NCBI GenBank assembly: GCA_023394615.1
Contig: JAEXAI010000010.1
Coordinates: 62,001 to 126,000, forward strand
Reading direction: 5' to 3'
Length of the DNA stretch: 64,000 nucleotides
Origin: Actinomycetes bacterium
Lineage (GTDB): Bacteria; Actinomycetota; Coriobacteriia; Coriobacteriales; Eggerthellaceae
The position numbers and the translations under genes were made by a program. Positions 53,468 to 63,231 of the stretch are shown in pieces (the stretch's first letter is position 1; each line of letters begins with the position of its first letter). Under the pieces are notes generated by a model, which was not told the origin of the DNA, did no database searches, and saw only the letters and a list, made by a program, of their open reading frames with translations.

Positions 53468-54721
53468 ATGACCATGGCGGAAAAGATACTGGCGGCGCAT
53501 GCGCGCAAGCAGGAGATAATACCCGGCCAGTTGGTGGAGTGTGACGTCGATATCGTGTTGGTAAACGATATCACCGCCCCCATCGCTATAAAGGAGTTCG
53601 AGCGCTTGGGCGCGGGGCGTGTGTTCGACTCGCATAAAATTGTGCTCGTGCCTGACCACTATGCACCCAACAAAGATATTCGAGCAGCTGAACAAGCTCG
53701 CTTGATTCGCGATTTTGCCCATGAGCAGGGCATCAATCATTACTACGAAGTTGGTTGCATGGGCATCGAGCATGCTCTTTTGCCTGAACAGGGCGTGGTG
53801 GGCGCGGGCGATGTGGTCATCGGTGCCGACAGCCACACATGCACCTACGGTGCGCTGGGAGCTTTTGCTACAGGCGTGGGATCCACGGATGCAGCCTGTG
53901 CTTTTGCTACCGGGCGTGCGTGGTTCAAGGTCCCCGAAACCATCAAGGTAAATATGAACGGCATTTGGCGTGCGGGTGTTACCGGTAAGGATGCGATACT
54001 GTATCTGATTGGCAAGCTGGGAGTGGACGGCGCTTTGTACCGTTCACTGGAGTTTCACGGCTCGGCTGTGCGATCTCTTTCCATGGATGGTCGCTTTACT
54101 ATGGCGAACATGGCAATAGAAGCGGGCGCGAAAGCGGGGCTTTTTCCTGTGGATGTTGCGACCTGTGCTTATATGGATGTGCGTACGGAACGCCCTTATA
54201 CGGTGTTCGAGCCCGATGCGGATGCAATCTACGAGCATGAGATAGACATCGACGTGGGCGATATCGAGCCCATGGTGGCATATCCGCATTTGCCGTCGAA
54301 TGTGCATCCTGCCAAACAGGCCCGCGATGTAACTATCGACCAGGCAGTGATTGGGTCGTGCACCAACGGGCGCATCGAAGATATGCGCGCGGCAGCCGAT
54401 GTGTTGCGTGGGCGAGTGGTGGCTCAGAACGTGCGCTGCATCGTCATTCCCGCTACGCAGGCCGTGTATAAACAGTGCGTTGCCGAGGGCCTAGCCGATG
54501 TGTTTATCGATGCGCATTGTGCGCTTTCCACCCCCACATGCGGGCCGTGTTTGGGTGGACACATGGGGGTGCTTGCGGCGGGCGAGCGTGCGGTATCCAC
54601 CACGAACCGCAACTTCGTGGGTCGCATGGGTGACCCGACAAGCGAAGTGTACCTCGCTTCACCCGCTGTGGCGGCGGCAAGCGCGGTTGCGGGACACATT
54701 GCCCTGCCTGAAGATCTCTGA
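53468..54721 (+). CDS. leuC: 3-isopropylmalate dehydratase large subunit
   Basis: A 417-residue aconitase-fold enzyme of leucine synthesis. GADSHTCTYGALGAFATGVG holds the first [4Fe-4S] Cys, then GSCTNGRIEDMRAA, and PTCGPCLGGHMGV has the last two. The length (about 420) is the shorter LeuC type that pairs with a small LeuD of about 165 residues. The GTG at 53402 would add 22 residues; ATG 53468 fits the family start (MTMAEKILAAHA). Confidence 0.9.
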   Translation: MTMAEKILAAHARKQEIIPGQLVECDVDIVLVNDITAPIAIKEFERLGAGRVFDSHKIVLVPDHYAPNKDIRAAEQARLIRDFAHEQGINHYYEVGCMGIEHALLPEQGVVGAGDVVIGADSHTCTYGALGAFATGVGSTDAACAFATGRAWFKVPETIKVNMNGIWRAGVTGKDAILYLIGKLGVDGALYRSLEFHGSAVRSLSMDGRFTMANMAIEAGAKAGLFPVDVATCAYMDVRTERPYTVFEPDADAIYEHEIDIDVGDIEPMVAYPHLPSNVHPAKQARDVTIDQAVIGSCTNGRIEDMRAAADVLRGRVVAQNVRCIVIPATQAVYKQCVAEGLADVFIDAHCALSTPTCGPCLGGHMGVLAAGERAVSTTNRNFVGRMGDPTSEVYLASPAVAAASAVAGHIALPEDL

Positions 54722-54855
54722 CTATGTGGCAAACGGCAAAATGGCAGGGAGCGCTACACGTCTCCGAAGACCTATAATAGGAGTCTGCATTCAGCAGTCC
54801 CCTGCTAAGTGAGATTTGCGTTTACCGAAGGACAGAACTGAAAAAGGAGCGCTTC

Positions 54856-55497
54856 ATGCGATTCGAAGGAAACGCCCATTGTTATGGGCGGGATATCGAC
54901 ACCGACGTTATCATTCCTGCGCGCTATCTAACCACAAGCGACCCAATTGAGCTGGGGCGTCATTGTTTGGAAGACCTAGACGGGGAGTTTTTGCAAAAGG
55001 TGGGTGCGGGCGACATCATTGTGGCGGGCGAGAATTTCGGTTGCGGCTCATCGCGCGAGCATGCGCCCATCGCTCTTTCCGCTGCGGGTATCGACTGCGT
55101 TATCGCCGCCAGTTTTGCGCGCATTTTCTACCGCAATGCCATTAACACGGGACTTGCCATTATGGAGTGCCCCGAGGCGGTTGGTAAAATAGCTGACGGA
55201 GACCGTGTGGTCGTAGAGGCTGAGAGCGGTCGAATTTTGGACCTGACAACCAACGCGACGTTTCAGGCCCAACCGTTTCCGCCGTTTATCAGGGATATCA
55301 TCGAAGATGGCGGGTTGGTGGCGCACACGCGCAATCAACTGGCCGCAAACAAGGAAGGCACCGCAAACAAGGAAGGCACCGCAGACAAGGAAGGCACCGC
55401 AGACAAGGAAGGCGCCGCAGACAAGGAAGGCGCCGCAGACAAGGAAGGGGCTGCAAGCAGTGAAAGTGCAAAAATCGGGGAAGGCACTCGCTCATGA
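54856..55497 (+). CDS. leuD: 3-isopropylmalate dehydratase small subunit with a repeat tail
   Basis: A 213-residue LeuD; family members of this type have about 160-170. Core: GRDIDTDVIIPARYLTT, GENFGCGSSREHAPIALS and ITAGLAIMEC-like middle. From about residue 165 six copies of a six-residue unit (NKEGTA/DKEGTA/DKEGAA) are encoded by an 18-bp repeat at 55348-55455. The tail is hydrophilic and likely disordered. AAAAAGGAGCG site. The stop overlaps the leuB start. Confidence 0.9.
   Translation: MRFEGNAHCYGRDIDTDVIIPARYLTTSDPIELGRHCLEDLDGEFLQKVGAGDIIVAGENFGCGSSREHAPIALSAAGIDCVIAASFARIFYRNAINTGLAIMECPEAVGKIADGDRVVVEAESGRILDLTTNATFQAQPFPPFIRDIIEDGGLVAHTRNQLAANKEGTANKEGTADKEGTADKEGAADKEGAADKEGAASSESAKIGEGTRS
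55348..55455 (+). repeat. Six 18-bp repeats in leuD
   Basis: The unit GACAAGGAAGGCGCCGCA and variants (AAC in the first two copies, ACC to GCC from the fourth). Copy-number change would alter the length of the tail but not the frame. Confidence 0.9.
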
Positions 55498-56612
55498 GCG
55501 CAACCTATAACATATGCCTTCTGCCTGGTGACGGCATCGGGCCAGAGATTATGGACCAAGCAAAAAAGATTTTGGACGTGGTGTCGCAGTGCTATGATGT
55601 GCGTTTCAATATGGAAGAGCAGCTTTTGGGCGGCATCGCCATTGATAAGTGCAATACGGCGTTTCCGGCGGCTACGCTGGAAGCAGCCCGTGCGGCAGAT
55701 GCTGTTTTGCTGGCAGCGGTGGGCGGCCCGAAGTGGGACACCACCGATGCAGACGCCCCCCGTCCCGAGCAAGGTCTTTTGGGCATCCGCAAAGAACTGG
55801 GCCTGTATGCCAACGTGCGCCCTGTGCGCGGGCACGCGTCCCTCGGCGATGCCTCCACACTGAAGCAGCAAGTCATCGAAGGTGTCGATTTGGTTATCGT
55901 GCGTGAGCTGACGGGTGGGCTTTATTTTGGTCGCCGTGAGCGCATGTATGACCAGCCAGATTGCGGTGTGGGCGGCGCGCTCGGCCAGCGTGCCTTTGAC
56001 ACCATGGACTATCGCGAGTTCGAAGTCGATCGCATCGCGCGGACCGCTTTCGACATGGCGCGTAGGCGAAATTGCCGGGTGTGCTCGGTAGACAAAGCCA
56101 ACGTGCTGGAGTCAAGTCGCATGTGGCGCGAGGTTGTGCACAATGTGGCGCAGGATTACCCGGATGTGCAGCTTTCAGATATGCTGGTGGACAACGCTGC
56201 CATGCAGCTCATTCGAGACCCACGCCAATTCGACGTAATCGTGACCGAGAACACGTTTGGCGATATACTCTCTGACGAAGCCGCGCAGTTGACCGGATCG
56301 CTCGGTATGCTGGCAAGCGCATCTTTGGGCGCGGGCACGGGGCTGTTCGAACCTACGCACGGCAGTGCGCCAGATATTGCAGGACGCGACGAAGCAAACC
56401 CGCTTGCGCAGATTCTTTCCGTGGCGCTGATGCTGCAATACAGCCTTCATATGCCGGAAGCTGCCGCCGCAATCGAGACGGCTGTGGATTCGGTGTTGGA
56501 AAACGGCTGGCGCACGTGTGATTTGGCCGACGAGGGTACCTCAGATGATAGAATCGTCGGGTGCGCGCGCATGGGCGACATCATCGCTTGTGCCCTGCGC
56601 GACGAAAACTAG
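55494..56612 (+). CDS. leuB: 3-isopropylmalate dehydrogenase
   Basis: A 372-residue NAD enzyme. LLPGDGIGPEIM is the start; ELTGGLYFGRR has the substrate loop; VDKANVLESSRMWR carries the catalytic Lys; DNAAMQLIRDP and FEPTHGSAPDIAGRDEANP follow. Full length. ATG overlaps the leuD stop. Third step of leucine synthesis; leuA is not in the window. Confidence 0.95.
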   Translation: MSATYNICLLPGDGIGPEIMDQAKKILDVVSQCYDVRFNMEEQLLGGIAIDKCNTAFPAATLEAARAADAVLLAAVGGPKWDTTDADAPRPEQGLLGIRKELGLYANVRPVRGHASLGDASTLKQQVIEGVDLVIVRELTGGLYFGRRERMYDQPDCGVGGALGQRAFDTMDYREFEVDRIARTAFDMARRRNCRVCSVDKANVLESSRMWREVVHNVAQDYPDVQLSDMLVDNAAMQLIRDPRQFDVIVTENTFGDILSDEAAQLTGSLGMLASASLGAGTGLFEPTHGSAPDIAGRDEANPLAQILSVALMLQYSLHMPEAAAAIETAVDSVLENGWRTCDLADEGTSDDRIVGCARMGDIIACALRDEN

Positions 56613-56627
56613 ATCGGAAAGAAGCAC

Positions 56628-57977
56628 ATGGCAATTAAAAAACCTGAGGGAACCGAAGACCTGCTGCCCGAAGAGGCGGCCTTCTGGAACTTGTTCAAAC
56701 AAACAGCGTTCGACGTGTTCGCACGCTACGGATATGCGCCGGTGGAAACTCCGGTGTTCGAGCAGACCGATCTGTTCGTGCGCGGCATCGGCGAGGCCAC
56801 AGATGTGGTATCGAAGGAAATGTTTCTGGCAGTGTCCGGTGCAAACATGGAAAAGCTGAAGGCCGGTGAGGTGTTGCGCAGCAAAAGTCGCCTGTCTCTT
56901 CGTCCCGAAGGCACGGCAGGAGTTGTGCGCGCGGTGTCCGAACATGGTTTGGTAGAACCCGGTGGTGCTCCGGTAAAGCTGATGTATGCAGGTCCGATGT
57001 TTCGAGCAGAGCGTCCGCAAAAGGGACGTCAGCGCCAGTTCAACCAGGTGGGCATCGAGTGCTTAGGAGCCGATGCGCCCTCAATCGATGCTGAGGGTAT
57101 CATCATGCTCATGCGTTTTTATCAAGCTATCGGCATTCCGCAGGAAAATCTGCGCCTGCTGGTGAATTCCATGGGATGCGAAGCATGCCGACCGGCTTAT
57201 CGCGATGCGGTGGCCGCATATATTTTCGAGCACAGCGATGAGATGTGCGAAGACTGCCTACGTCGAGCTCAGATAAACCCGCTGCGTGCGTTCGATTGCA
57301 AAGAAGAGGGTTGCAGTAGGGTGATGGCAAACGCGCCCAAGATAACCGATGCGCTGTGCGATGATTGCCGCGAGCACTATGGCGCTGTGAAGGCGTATTT
57401 GGACGCGGCGGGCGTAAATTACGTAGAAGATCCCACGCTGGTGCGCGGGTTGGATTATTACACGCGCACGGTGTTTGAAGTGCAGGTGACCGATGGCATG
57501 GGGTCGCAGAACGCCATCGGCGGCGGTGGTCGTTATGACAAGCTGATGGAAGAGATTGGCGGCAAACCGTGTGCTGGTTTCGGGTTCGCGCTGGGATACG
57601 AGCGCTGCCTTTTGGCGCTGCAAGCGGCAGGGTTCGAATTCGCGCCGGCGCGCCAGATGGATATATATATAGCATGCGTGGAGGAATCAATGCGCCCTCA
57701 TGCGTTTCAATTGTTGCAGGCGTTGCGCGATGCAGGTGTGCATGCGGATGTGGATCATCAGGGTCGCAGCCTGAAAAGCCAGTTGAAGCAGGCGAACAAA
57801 GCCAATGTGCGTGCTGCGTTGATTTTGGGTCCTGACGAACTGGCAAGTGGAGTCGTGAAATTGCGCGATATGTCGCAGCATGACGAGCGAGATTTGAACT
57901 GGAATGATACAATCGAATATCTGCGCGCCCACGCCGACGCAGCAGATGTGAATATAGATACGTTTTTGGCGCGATAA
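56628..57977 (+). CDS. hisS: Histidyl-tRNA synthetase
   Basis: A 449-residue class II synthetase: PEGTEDLLPEEAAFW start, motif 2 in MYAGPMFRAERPQKGRQRQF, the HisRS-specific LVRGLDYYTRTVFEV, GGGGRYDKLMEEIGG (motif 3 region) and a C-terminal anticodon-binding domain. 16 bases after leuB, so likely in the same transcript. aspS follows, the common hisS-aspS pair. Confidence 0.96.
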   Translation: MAIKKPEGTEDLLPEEAAFWNLFKQTAFDVFARYGYAPVETPVFEQTDLFVRGIGEATDVVSKEMFLAVSGANMEKLKAGEVLRSKSRLSLRPEGTAGVVRAVSEHGLVEPGGAPVKLMYAGPMFRAERPQKGRQRQFNQVGIECLGADAPSIDAEGIIMLMRFYQAIGIPQENLRLLVNSMGCEACRPAYRDAVAAYIFEHSDEMCEDCLRRAQINPLRAFDCKEEGCSRVMANAPKITDALCDDCREHYGAVKAYLDAAGVNYVEDPTLVRGLDYYTRTVFEVQVTDGMGSQNAIGGGGRYDKLMEEIGGKPCAGFGFALGYERCLLALQAAGFEFAPARQMDIYIACVEESMRPHAFQLLQALRDAGVHADVDHQGRSLKSQLKQANKANVRAALILGPDELASGVVKLRDMSQHDERDLNWNDTIEYLRAHADAADVNIDTFLAR

Positions 57978-58019
57978 GCGCTTTCGATCTTCGCTAAGAA
58001 GAAGGAGCAGAGCAGCAAG

Positions 58020-59798
58020 ATGACCGATTATCTGAACGAATACTGCATGCATACCAGCACCTGCGGGCAGTTGCGCGCAGCCGATGAAGGCAAGGAAGTA
58101 ACGCTGACGGGCTGGGTATGGCACAACCGCGACCATGGCGGACTGATTTTCGTGGACCTGCGCGACCGTGAGGGCTATACGCAATGCATATTCGACCCCG
58201 ATTGCATCACGGCCGATGAGTTCCATGCCGCCGAGCATCTGGGTCGCGAATACGTCATCAAGGTGACCGGCAAAGTGCGCAATCGTGGAGCGGAAAGCAT
58301 CAACCCGAACATGGCCACCGGAGAAATCGAGATTCTCGCAAATTCTCTGGTAGTGCTGAACACTTCCGAAACGCCGCCGTTTTCCATTGAAGACGGTATC
58401 GAGACTGACGAGACCACGCGCATGAAATGGCGCTACATGGACCTTCGTCGTCCCGAAATGTACCAAGCATTGAAACTGCGCCATACGGTGGCCCAAGCTA
58501 TGCGCACGGCGCTGAACAAGCGCGGGTTTTTGGAAGTGGAAACGCCTATCCTTGCCAACAGCACGCCTGAAGGCGCACGTGACTACATCGTGCCATCGCG
58601 TCCGAACCCCGGGAAATTTTACGCATTGCCGCAAAGCCCCCAGCAGTTCAAACAGATGCTGATGGTGGGCGGCATCGAGCGCTACTACCAGATTGCGCGT
58701 TGCTTCCGCGATGAGGATCTGCGTGCCGACCGTCAGCCCGAGTTCACGCAGGTGGACGTGGAAATGAGCTTCGTCGAAAACGACGAGGTTATGGACATGA
58801 TGGAAGGCGTGATGCAGGAGACGTTGGCTGCTGTGGGCGTACAGCATGAATTCCCTTTGCAGCGCATGCAGTGGAAAGAAGCTATGGACCGTTTCGGTTG
58901 CGACCGTCCCGATGTGCGTTTCGGCATGGAGCTGGTCAACCTGACCGACATCGTGCGCGATTGTGGCTTCAAGGTGTTTTCGAGCGTTGCGAAATCCGGC
59001 GGTATCGTGAAAGCTATCAACGCCAAGGGTGCTGGCGACTGGAGCCGTGGAGAGGTAGAAAAGCTGGCCGACATCGCTGCCGCCAACGGCGCGAAGGGCA
59101 TGGCTTGGATTGCTTTTACCTCTGATGGCAAGGAAAAAAGCCCTATCATCAAGTTTTTCAGCGACGAGGAATTCGCTGCCATCAAACAGGCCATGAATGT
59201 GGAACCGGGCGATTTGCTGCTGTTCGCTGCTGACACCTTCGACACCGCTAATGCCGTCTTGGCTGCGTTGCGCCTGCATATGGCCGATGCGCTGGGCATC
59301 CCGCGCGAAGGTCATGCGCTTTTATGGGTGGTGAACTTCCCGATGTTTCGCTATGACGAGGACGAGAAGAAATATGCTGCCGAGCATCATCCGTTCACGA
59401 TGATTCCCGAAGACGATTGGGACAAGATTGAAGCGGCACCGCTGGAATGCGGTAGCTACAGCTATGACCTGGTAATGGACGGTTTCGAAGCTGGTGGCGG
59501 CACGATTCGTATCCACGATGCCGAGTTGCAAAAACGCGTGCTGCACCAGGTGGGCTGCACCGATGAGGATATCGAAGAGCGCTTCGGACATCTGATCCAT
59601 GCACTGGAATTGGGCGCACCGCCCCATGGTGGTATCGCGCTTGGCTTAGACCGCTTGATTATGTTGCTAGCAGGTAAGGACTCCATTCGCGATGTTATTG
59701 CATTCCCGAAGACCAGCAGCGCGTCTGACCCCATGACCGCCTCCCCCAGCGAAGTGACCACACGCCAGCTGAAAGACGTGAACCTGCGCATCCTCTAG
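58020..59798 (+). CDS. aspS: Aspartyl-tRNA synthetase
   Basis: A 592-residue bacterial-type AspRS. OB anticodon domain (TLTGWVWHNRDHGGLIFVDL), motif 1 GFLEVETPILANSTPEGARD, motif 2 RCFRDEDLRADRQPEFTQ, the bacterial GAD insertion (about 290-420), and motif 3 GIALGLDRLIMLLAG. Whether it is discriminating cannot be read, as gatCAB lies outside the window. Closed by tandem terminators. Confidence 0.96.
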   Translation: MTDYLNEYCMHTSTCGQLRAADEGKEVTLTGWVWHNRDHGGLIFVDLRDREGYTQCIFDPDCITADEFHAAEHLGREYVIKVTGKVRNRGAESINPNMATGEIEILANSLVVLNTSETPPFSIEDGIETDETTRMKWRYMDLRRPEMYQALKLRHTVAQAMRTALNKRGFLEVETPILANSTPEGARDYIVPSRPNPGKFYALPQSPQQFKQMLMVGGIERYYQIARCFRDEDLRADRQPEFTQVDVEMSFVENDEVMDMMEGVMQETLAAVGVQHEFPLQRMQWKEAMDRFGCDRPDVRFGMELVNLTDIVRDCGFKVFSSVAKSGGIVKAINAKGAGDWSRGEVEKLADIAAANGAKGMAWIAFTSDGKEKSPIIKFFSDEEFAAIKQAMNVEPGDLLLFAADTFDTANAVLAALRLHMADALGIPREGHALLWVVNFPMFRYDEDEKKYAAEHHPFTMIPEDDWDKIEAAPLECGSYSYDLVMDGFEAGGGTIRIHDAELQKRVLHQVGCTDEDIEERFGHLIHALELGAPPHGGIALGLDRLIMLLAGKDSIRDVIAFPKTSSASDPMTASPSEVTTRQLKDVNLRIL

Positions 59799-59834
59799 CA
59801 CGTGTCAGTAGGACGGGTTGTTTGTGACAGCGGG

Positions 59835-59856
59835 ACGTGTCAAGTGTCACGTTTTT
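59835..59856 (+). terminator. First aspS terminator
   Basis: ACGTG (59835-59839) pairs with CACGT (59848-59852) and is followed by five T. Confidence 0.5.
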
Positions 59857-59900
59857 GGAACCGCGTGCGAAGATTGGCAAAATAGAAGAAAGATTGTAAG

Positions 59901-59946
59901 CGAAGGGCAGGCCGAGTGCTTGCCCTTCGTGATTTTTGCCTCGTGC
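59901..59946 (+). terminator. Second aspS terminator
   Basis: CGAAGGGCA (59901-59909) pairs perfectly with TGCCCTTCG (59931-59939), followed by TGATTTTT. Confidence 0.75.
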
Positions 59947-60113
59947 GCTTTTTGCTAAACGAGAAAAGCGAGTCGTGAAAGTGCAAGAAGCTGCACTCTC
60001 GCTCTTGAATTCTCACATCGAGCTACGCTTTTCTTGTATTGCAGCACAACGACGCGCTAAAAGATGAGGTGATGCTCTGATGGCGGTTCATCAGCGGGTA
60101 TCGACCCAGAGCT

Positions 60114-61076
60114 CTATCCTTTCCAAAAATCGCGCGTAAGGTCTTGCCTGTTGGCGGTTTGCGTCTTCTTCAAAATATTGTGCACATGCACCTTTACCGT
60201 GCTCAGCGCTAACGTCATGGAGCTTGCGATATTCTGGTTGTCCATGCCCAAAAGCACCAGTCGCAGCACTTCGCCCTCGCGATCAGACAAACCGTTGCGT
60301 TTGCAATATAGCGGTAGCAGGTCATCGATGGATTGAACAACCGTGTTGTTCTCACGCGACGGCGCTTTCTCGAACCGAATCGCCAACGTTTTCGACGAGG
60401 CATGAATGGTGACCGCAGCTAAACACATCATCAGCCCGTTTTCGAAGAAACTGCGCTCAGCGAAGAACCATATATTGTATTCCTCAAGGATGGCTGGATC
60501 GAATATCAACTGAAAGTAGATGTTCTCGGCAAGAATCCCTACCGTCATGAAAAGAGCGATGTAATAGGCGAGACGATGGCTGTGCATGCGCATGCGCTCA
60601 ACTTCGTCTTTGCTGGTAATGTAGCGGATGGCCAAATACGCGAACATCCAGAAAAACACCAGTTCGCGCATGCTGTAAAACGAAAACTCGTGCCAGCGCG
60701 GTGCCTGTTCCACTATCGGCATAATCAAGCTGAGCACCGTGAACACGATTGCCGGACCATAGCGCACGACCTTCCGCTGTTCGTCCACATAGTCGCAGAT
60801 GGCCAGCCAAAAGAACAGTATGAACCCGGCACCGGTTACCACGGAAGGGTAGAGGTTTCCGATATCCCAAAACGACTCAGCGCGCAAGGATACATCCTGA
60901 TAGAGGTATTCGTCTTTGAACACCAGCGCCACATCGAAGAAATAAATCAGAAAGCCAATCGTGGTATACAGGTCGGCACGTCGTCTTGACACGAAATAAG
61001 CCGAAAGGCTCACCGAGGCTGCAAGCACGCACATAAGCAGGATAGTGAGCGTGTAGTAGAACAGCAACGTGTACAT
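60114..61076 (-). CDS. LuxR-family regulator with seven-helix membrane sensor
   Basis: A 320-residue protein. About seven helices in residues 1-230 (YTLTILLMCVLAASVSLSAY, TGAGFILFFWLAICDYV, RLAYYIALFMTVGILAENIY and others) and a C-terminal LuxR helix-turn-helix: LSDREGEVLRLVLLGMDNQN and STVKVHVHNILKKTQTANRQ. This membrane sensor plus HTH arrangement is typical of Eggerthellaceae, which carry many copies next to the genes they control. The target is probably the YfcC carrier divergent to it. The signal is unknown. Confidence 0.85.
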   Translation of the reverse strand: MYTLLFYYTLTILLMCVLAASVSLSAYFVSRRRADLYTTIGFLIYFFDVALVFKDEYLYQDVSLRAESFWDIGNLYPSVVTGAGFILFFWLAICDYVDEQRKVVRYGPAIVFTVLSLIMPIVEQAPRWHEFSFYSMRELVFFWMFAYLAIRYITSKDEVERMRMHSHRLAYYIALFMTVGILAENIYFQLIFDPAILEEYNIWFFAERSFFENGLMMCLAAVTIHASSKTLAIRFEKAPSRENNTVVQSIDDLLPLYCKRNGLSDREGEVLRLVLLGMDNQNIASSMTLALSTVKVHVHNILKKTQTANRQDLTRDFWKG

Positions 61077-61434
61077 CGGATGCCTTCTTTTCCCATCAGT
61101 AGGTGCTTCTTTTACGAGAGCTTTTTTCTTGAACCTCTATTTCGGGTGCTTTGTCCTTACTGAAATAGTATCGGTCTCAAGACGCACGTGCAAGTTCCAT
61201 TTTTTAGCACGCCCAGTATTGGATGATACGAGAAATTTTAAAAGCCCAGATAAACGCATGGTTTACGAAGGGTGTAGAAGGCACGCGCCCGGGATTAGTT
61301 CCGAAATACAACTCGCGCTAAACACCCCTTAATGCTTTTCGCTGCTCGCTTCTCACCATAAGGTGCCCTTAGATGAGAGCGCCCATACCACTCGATTCTG
61401 CTATCACATCAATCCCGCAAGGAGGGAGAAAACA
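61077..61434. promoter_or_regulatory. Shared control region of the LuxR gene and the YfcC carrier
   Basis: A 358-base divergent region, no gene. It has CTATTTC (61137-61143) and GAAATAG (61162-61168) as 7-bp inverted arms 18 bases apart, a possible regulator site, and a CACC-ATAA-GGTG hairpin near 61355. AAGGAGG lies just before the carrier start. Confidence 0.45.
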
Positions 61435-63039
61435 GTGGCAACAGCAACAGCAACCGCCCCGTCGGGGGCAGGGCCGGCAACCTCGACGGTGCCGACCGAA
61501 CCAAAGAAAAAGAGGAAGCTCAGTTTTCCATCGGCTTTTACCATCTTGTTCATCATCACGATTCTGGCCGTCATGGCCACGTGGGTGGTGCCGGCCGGTT
61601 CGTATTCGAAACTGAAGTTCGATGCCAGCTCATCCATGCTGCAGGTGACGACGCCGCAGGGTGAAGTCAGCGAAGTGGAGGCGACCCAGGACGAGCTTGA
61701 CACTCTGGGTGTGAAGATCAATATCGAAGAATTCTTGAACGGATCCATCACGAAGGCCGTTTCCATTCCGGGGACTTATATGGGTTTGCCCCAGAACCCC
61801 ATGGGCATATCTGATGTGACCATCAGTATGGTGCAGGGCACCATCGAAGGTGTCGACATCATCGTGTTCATTTTAGTGCTGGGCGGTTTGATCGGCGTGG
61901 TGAAAGCCAGCGGCGCATTTGAGTCGGGCTTGTCTGCCCTGACAAAAAAGACGAAGGGCCATGAGTTCATGCTGGTATTCATGGTGGCAGTTTTAATGGT
62001 GCTGGGAGGCACGTTGTGCGGCCTGGAGGAGGAAGCAGTTGCTTTCTATCCGATTCTGGCGCCAATATTCATCGCGCTCGGCTATGACTCCATCGTCACG
62101 GTCGGCGCGATTTTCATGGCCGGTTCCATCGGCACTACGTTTTCCACTATCAACCCCTTCAGTTCGGTTATCGCATCGAATGCGGCAGGCGTGGTATTCA
62201 CCGAAGGCATCGAATGGCGTGTGTTCGGTTGCATCGTAGGCTGCATTGTTATCGTGCTGTACTTGCACTGGTACTGCAAAAAGGTCAAAGCCGACCCCAA
62301 GTTCAGCTATTCCTACGATGGCCGCAAGGAATTCGAGGCAATGTGGGAGCTCGACGGGACGACTGCGCAGGTTCCCCAGGCATTCACGATTCGCAAGAAG
62401 ATCATTTTGATACTGTTCGTATCGGCGTTTGTGATAATGGTATACGGCGTTATGAATCTGGGCTGGTGGTTCCCGGCTATGGCAGCGTCGTTCTTGGCAA
62501 TCGCCATCATCTGCATGTTCCTTGCAGGGTGGGGCCAAGACGGTATCGGCGAGAAAGCATGTGTGGATGCGTTCTCCCAAGGTGCTTCTAGTTTGGTCGC
62601 CGTGGCATTGATCATCGGCTTGGCGCGTGGCGTGAACTATGTGATGAATCAAGGTCTGATCAGCGACACGTTGCTGTACAACGCATCGAACCTGGTTGCA
62701 GGTATGAGTGGTCCGCTGTTCATTATTATGATGATGATCGTGTTCTTCTTCCTAGGATTCGTGGTTCCTTCATCGAGCGGCCTCGCCGTGCTATCCATGC
62801 CTATTCTGGCACCCTTGGCTGACACCGTGGGTATTCCTCGTTGGATCGTCGTGTGTGCATATCAATGGGGCCAGTATGCGATGCTCTACATTGCACCTAC
62901 GGGCCTGGTCATGGCAACGTTGCAGATGTTGAACATGAAGTATTCGCATTGGCTGAAGTTCGTATGGCCGATGATGCTGTTCACGCTTATCTTTGGCGGA
63001 ACCATGTTGGTGGCGCAAACGCTGCTGTATTCGGTATAG
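61435..63039 (+). CDS. YfcC/DcuC-family membrane carrier
   Basis: A 534-residue integral protein with about 12 helices and a basic PKKKRKLSFP lead. Signatures of the YfcC/AbgT-related family: TWVVPAGSY in the first helix loop, GGTLCGLEEEAVAFYPI, NPFSSVIASNAAG, and FFFLGFVVPSSSGLAVLSMPI near the end. Members are called arginine/ornithine or C4-dicarboxylate carriers, with few tested; the substrate is open. GTG 61435 is chosen for its near-perfect AAGGAGG; the longer frame from 61363 has none. Divergent from a LuxR regulator that likely controls it. Confidence 0.85.
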   Translation: MATATATAPSGAGPATSTVPTEPKKKRKLSFPSAFTILFIITILAVMATWVVPAGSYSKLKFDASSSMLQVTTPQGEVSEVEATQDELDTLGVKINIEEFLNGSITKAVSIPGTYMGLPQNPMGISDVTISMVQGTIEGVDIIVFILVLGGLIGVVKASGAFESGLSALTKKTKGHEFMLVFMVAVLMVLGGTLCGLEEEAVAFYPILAPIFIALGYDSIVTVGAIFMAGSIGTTFSTINPFSSVIASNAAGVVFTEGIEWRVFGCIVGCIVIVLYLHWYCKKVKADPKFSYSYDGRKEFEAMWELDGTTAQVPQAFTIRKKIILILFVSAFVIMVYGVMNLGWWFPAMAASFLAIAIICMFLAGWGQDGIGEKACVDAFSQGASSLVAVALIIGLARGVNYVMNQGLISDTLLYNASNLVAGMSGPLFIIMMMIVFFFLGFVVPSSSGLAVLSMPILAPLADTVGIPRWIVVCAYQWGQYAMLYIAPTGLVMATLQMLNMKYSHWLKFVWPMMLFTLIFGGTMLVAQTLLYSV

Positions 63040-63167
63040 GCATCTGATGCGCGCTGATCGCGAACAGACGCGCAGGATTGTTGTCGGTAAACTCGAATAC
63101 GCAGGCGGGCGAGCGTAAGGCACTTAACTGAAGTTGCGAGCGGACACGCGCGCGTCCGTGAATGAGC

Positions 63168-63207
63168 GGACCGGTTCCGGGAGATTCCCGAAACCGGTCC
63201 TGTTTTG
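63168..63207 (+). terminator. Terminator of the YfcC carrier gene
   Basis: GGACCGGTTCCGGGA (63168-63182) pairs with TCCCGAAACCGGTCC (63186-63200), one mismatch, followed by TGTTTTG. Confidence 0.8.
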
Positions 63208-63231
63208 ATTATGGGATACGAGTCACACTGA

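Larger units (their letters stand above)
59799..60113. other. Terminator cluster between aspS and the LuxR gene
   Basis: No gene. Three hairpins: 59835-59856 and 59901-59946 (plus strand, for aspS) and one near 59967-60002 that could end the minus-strand LuxR gene. Confidence 0.6.
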
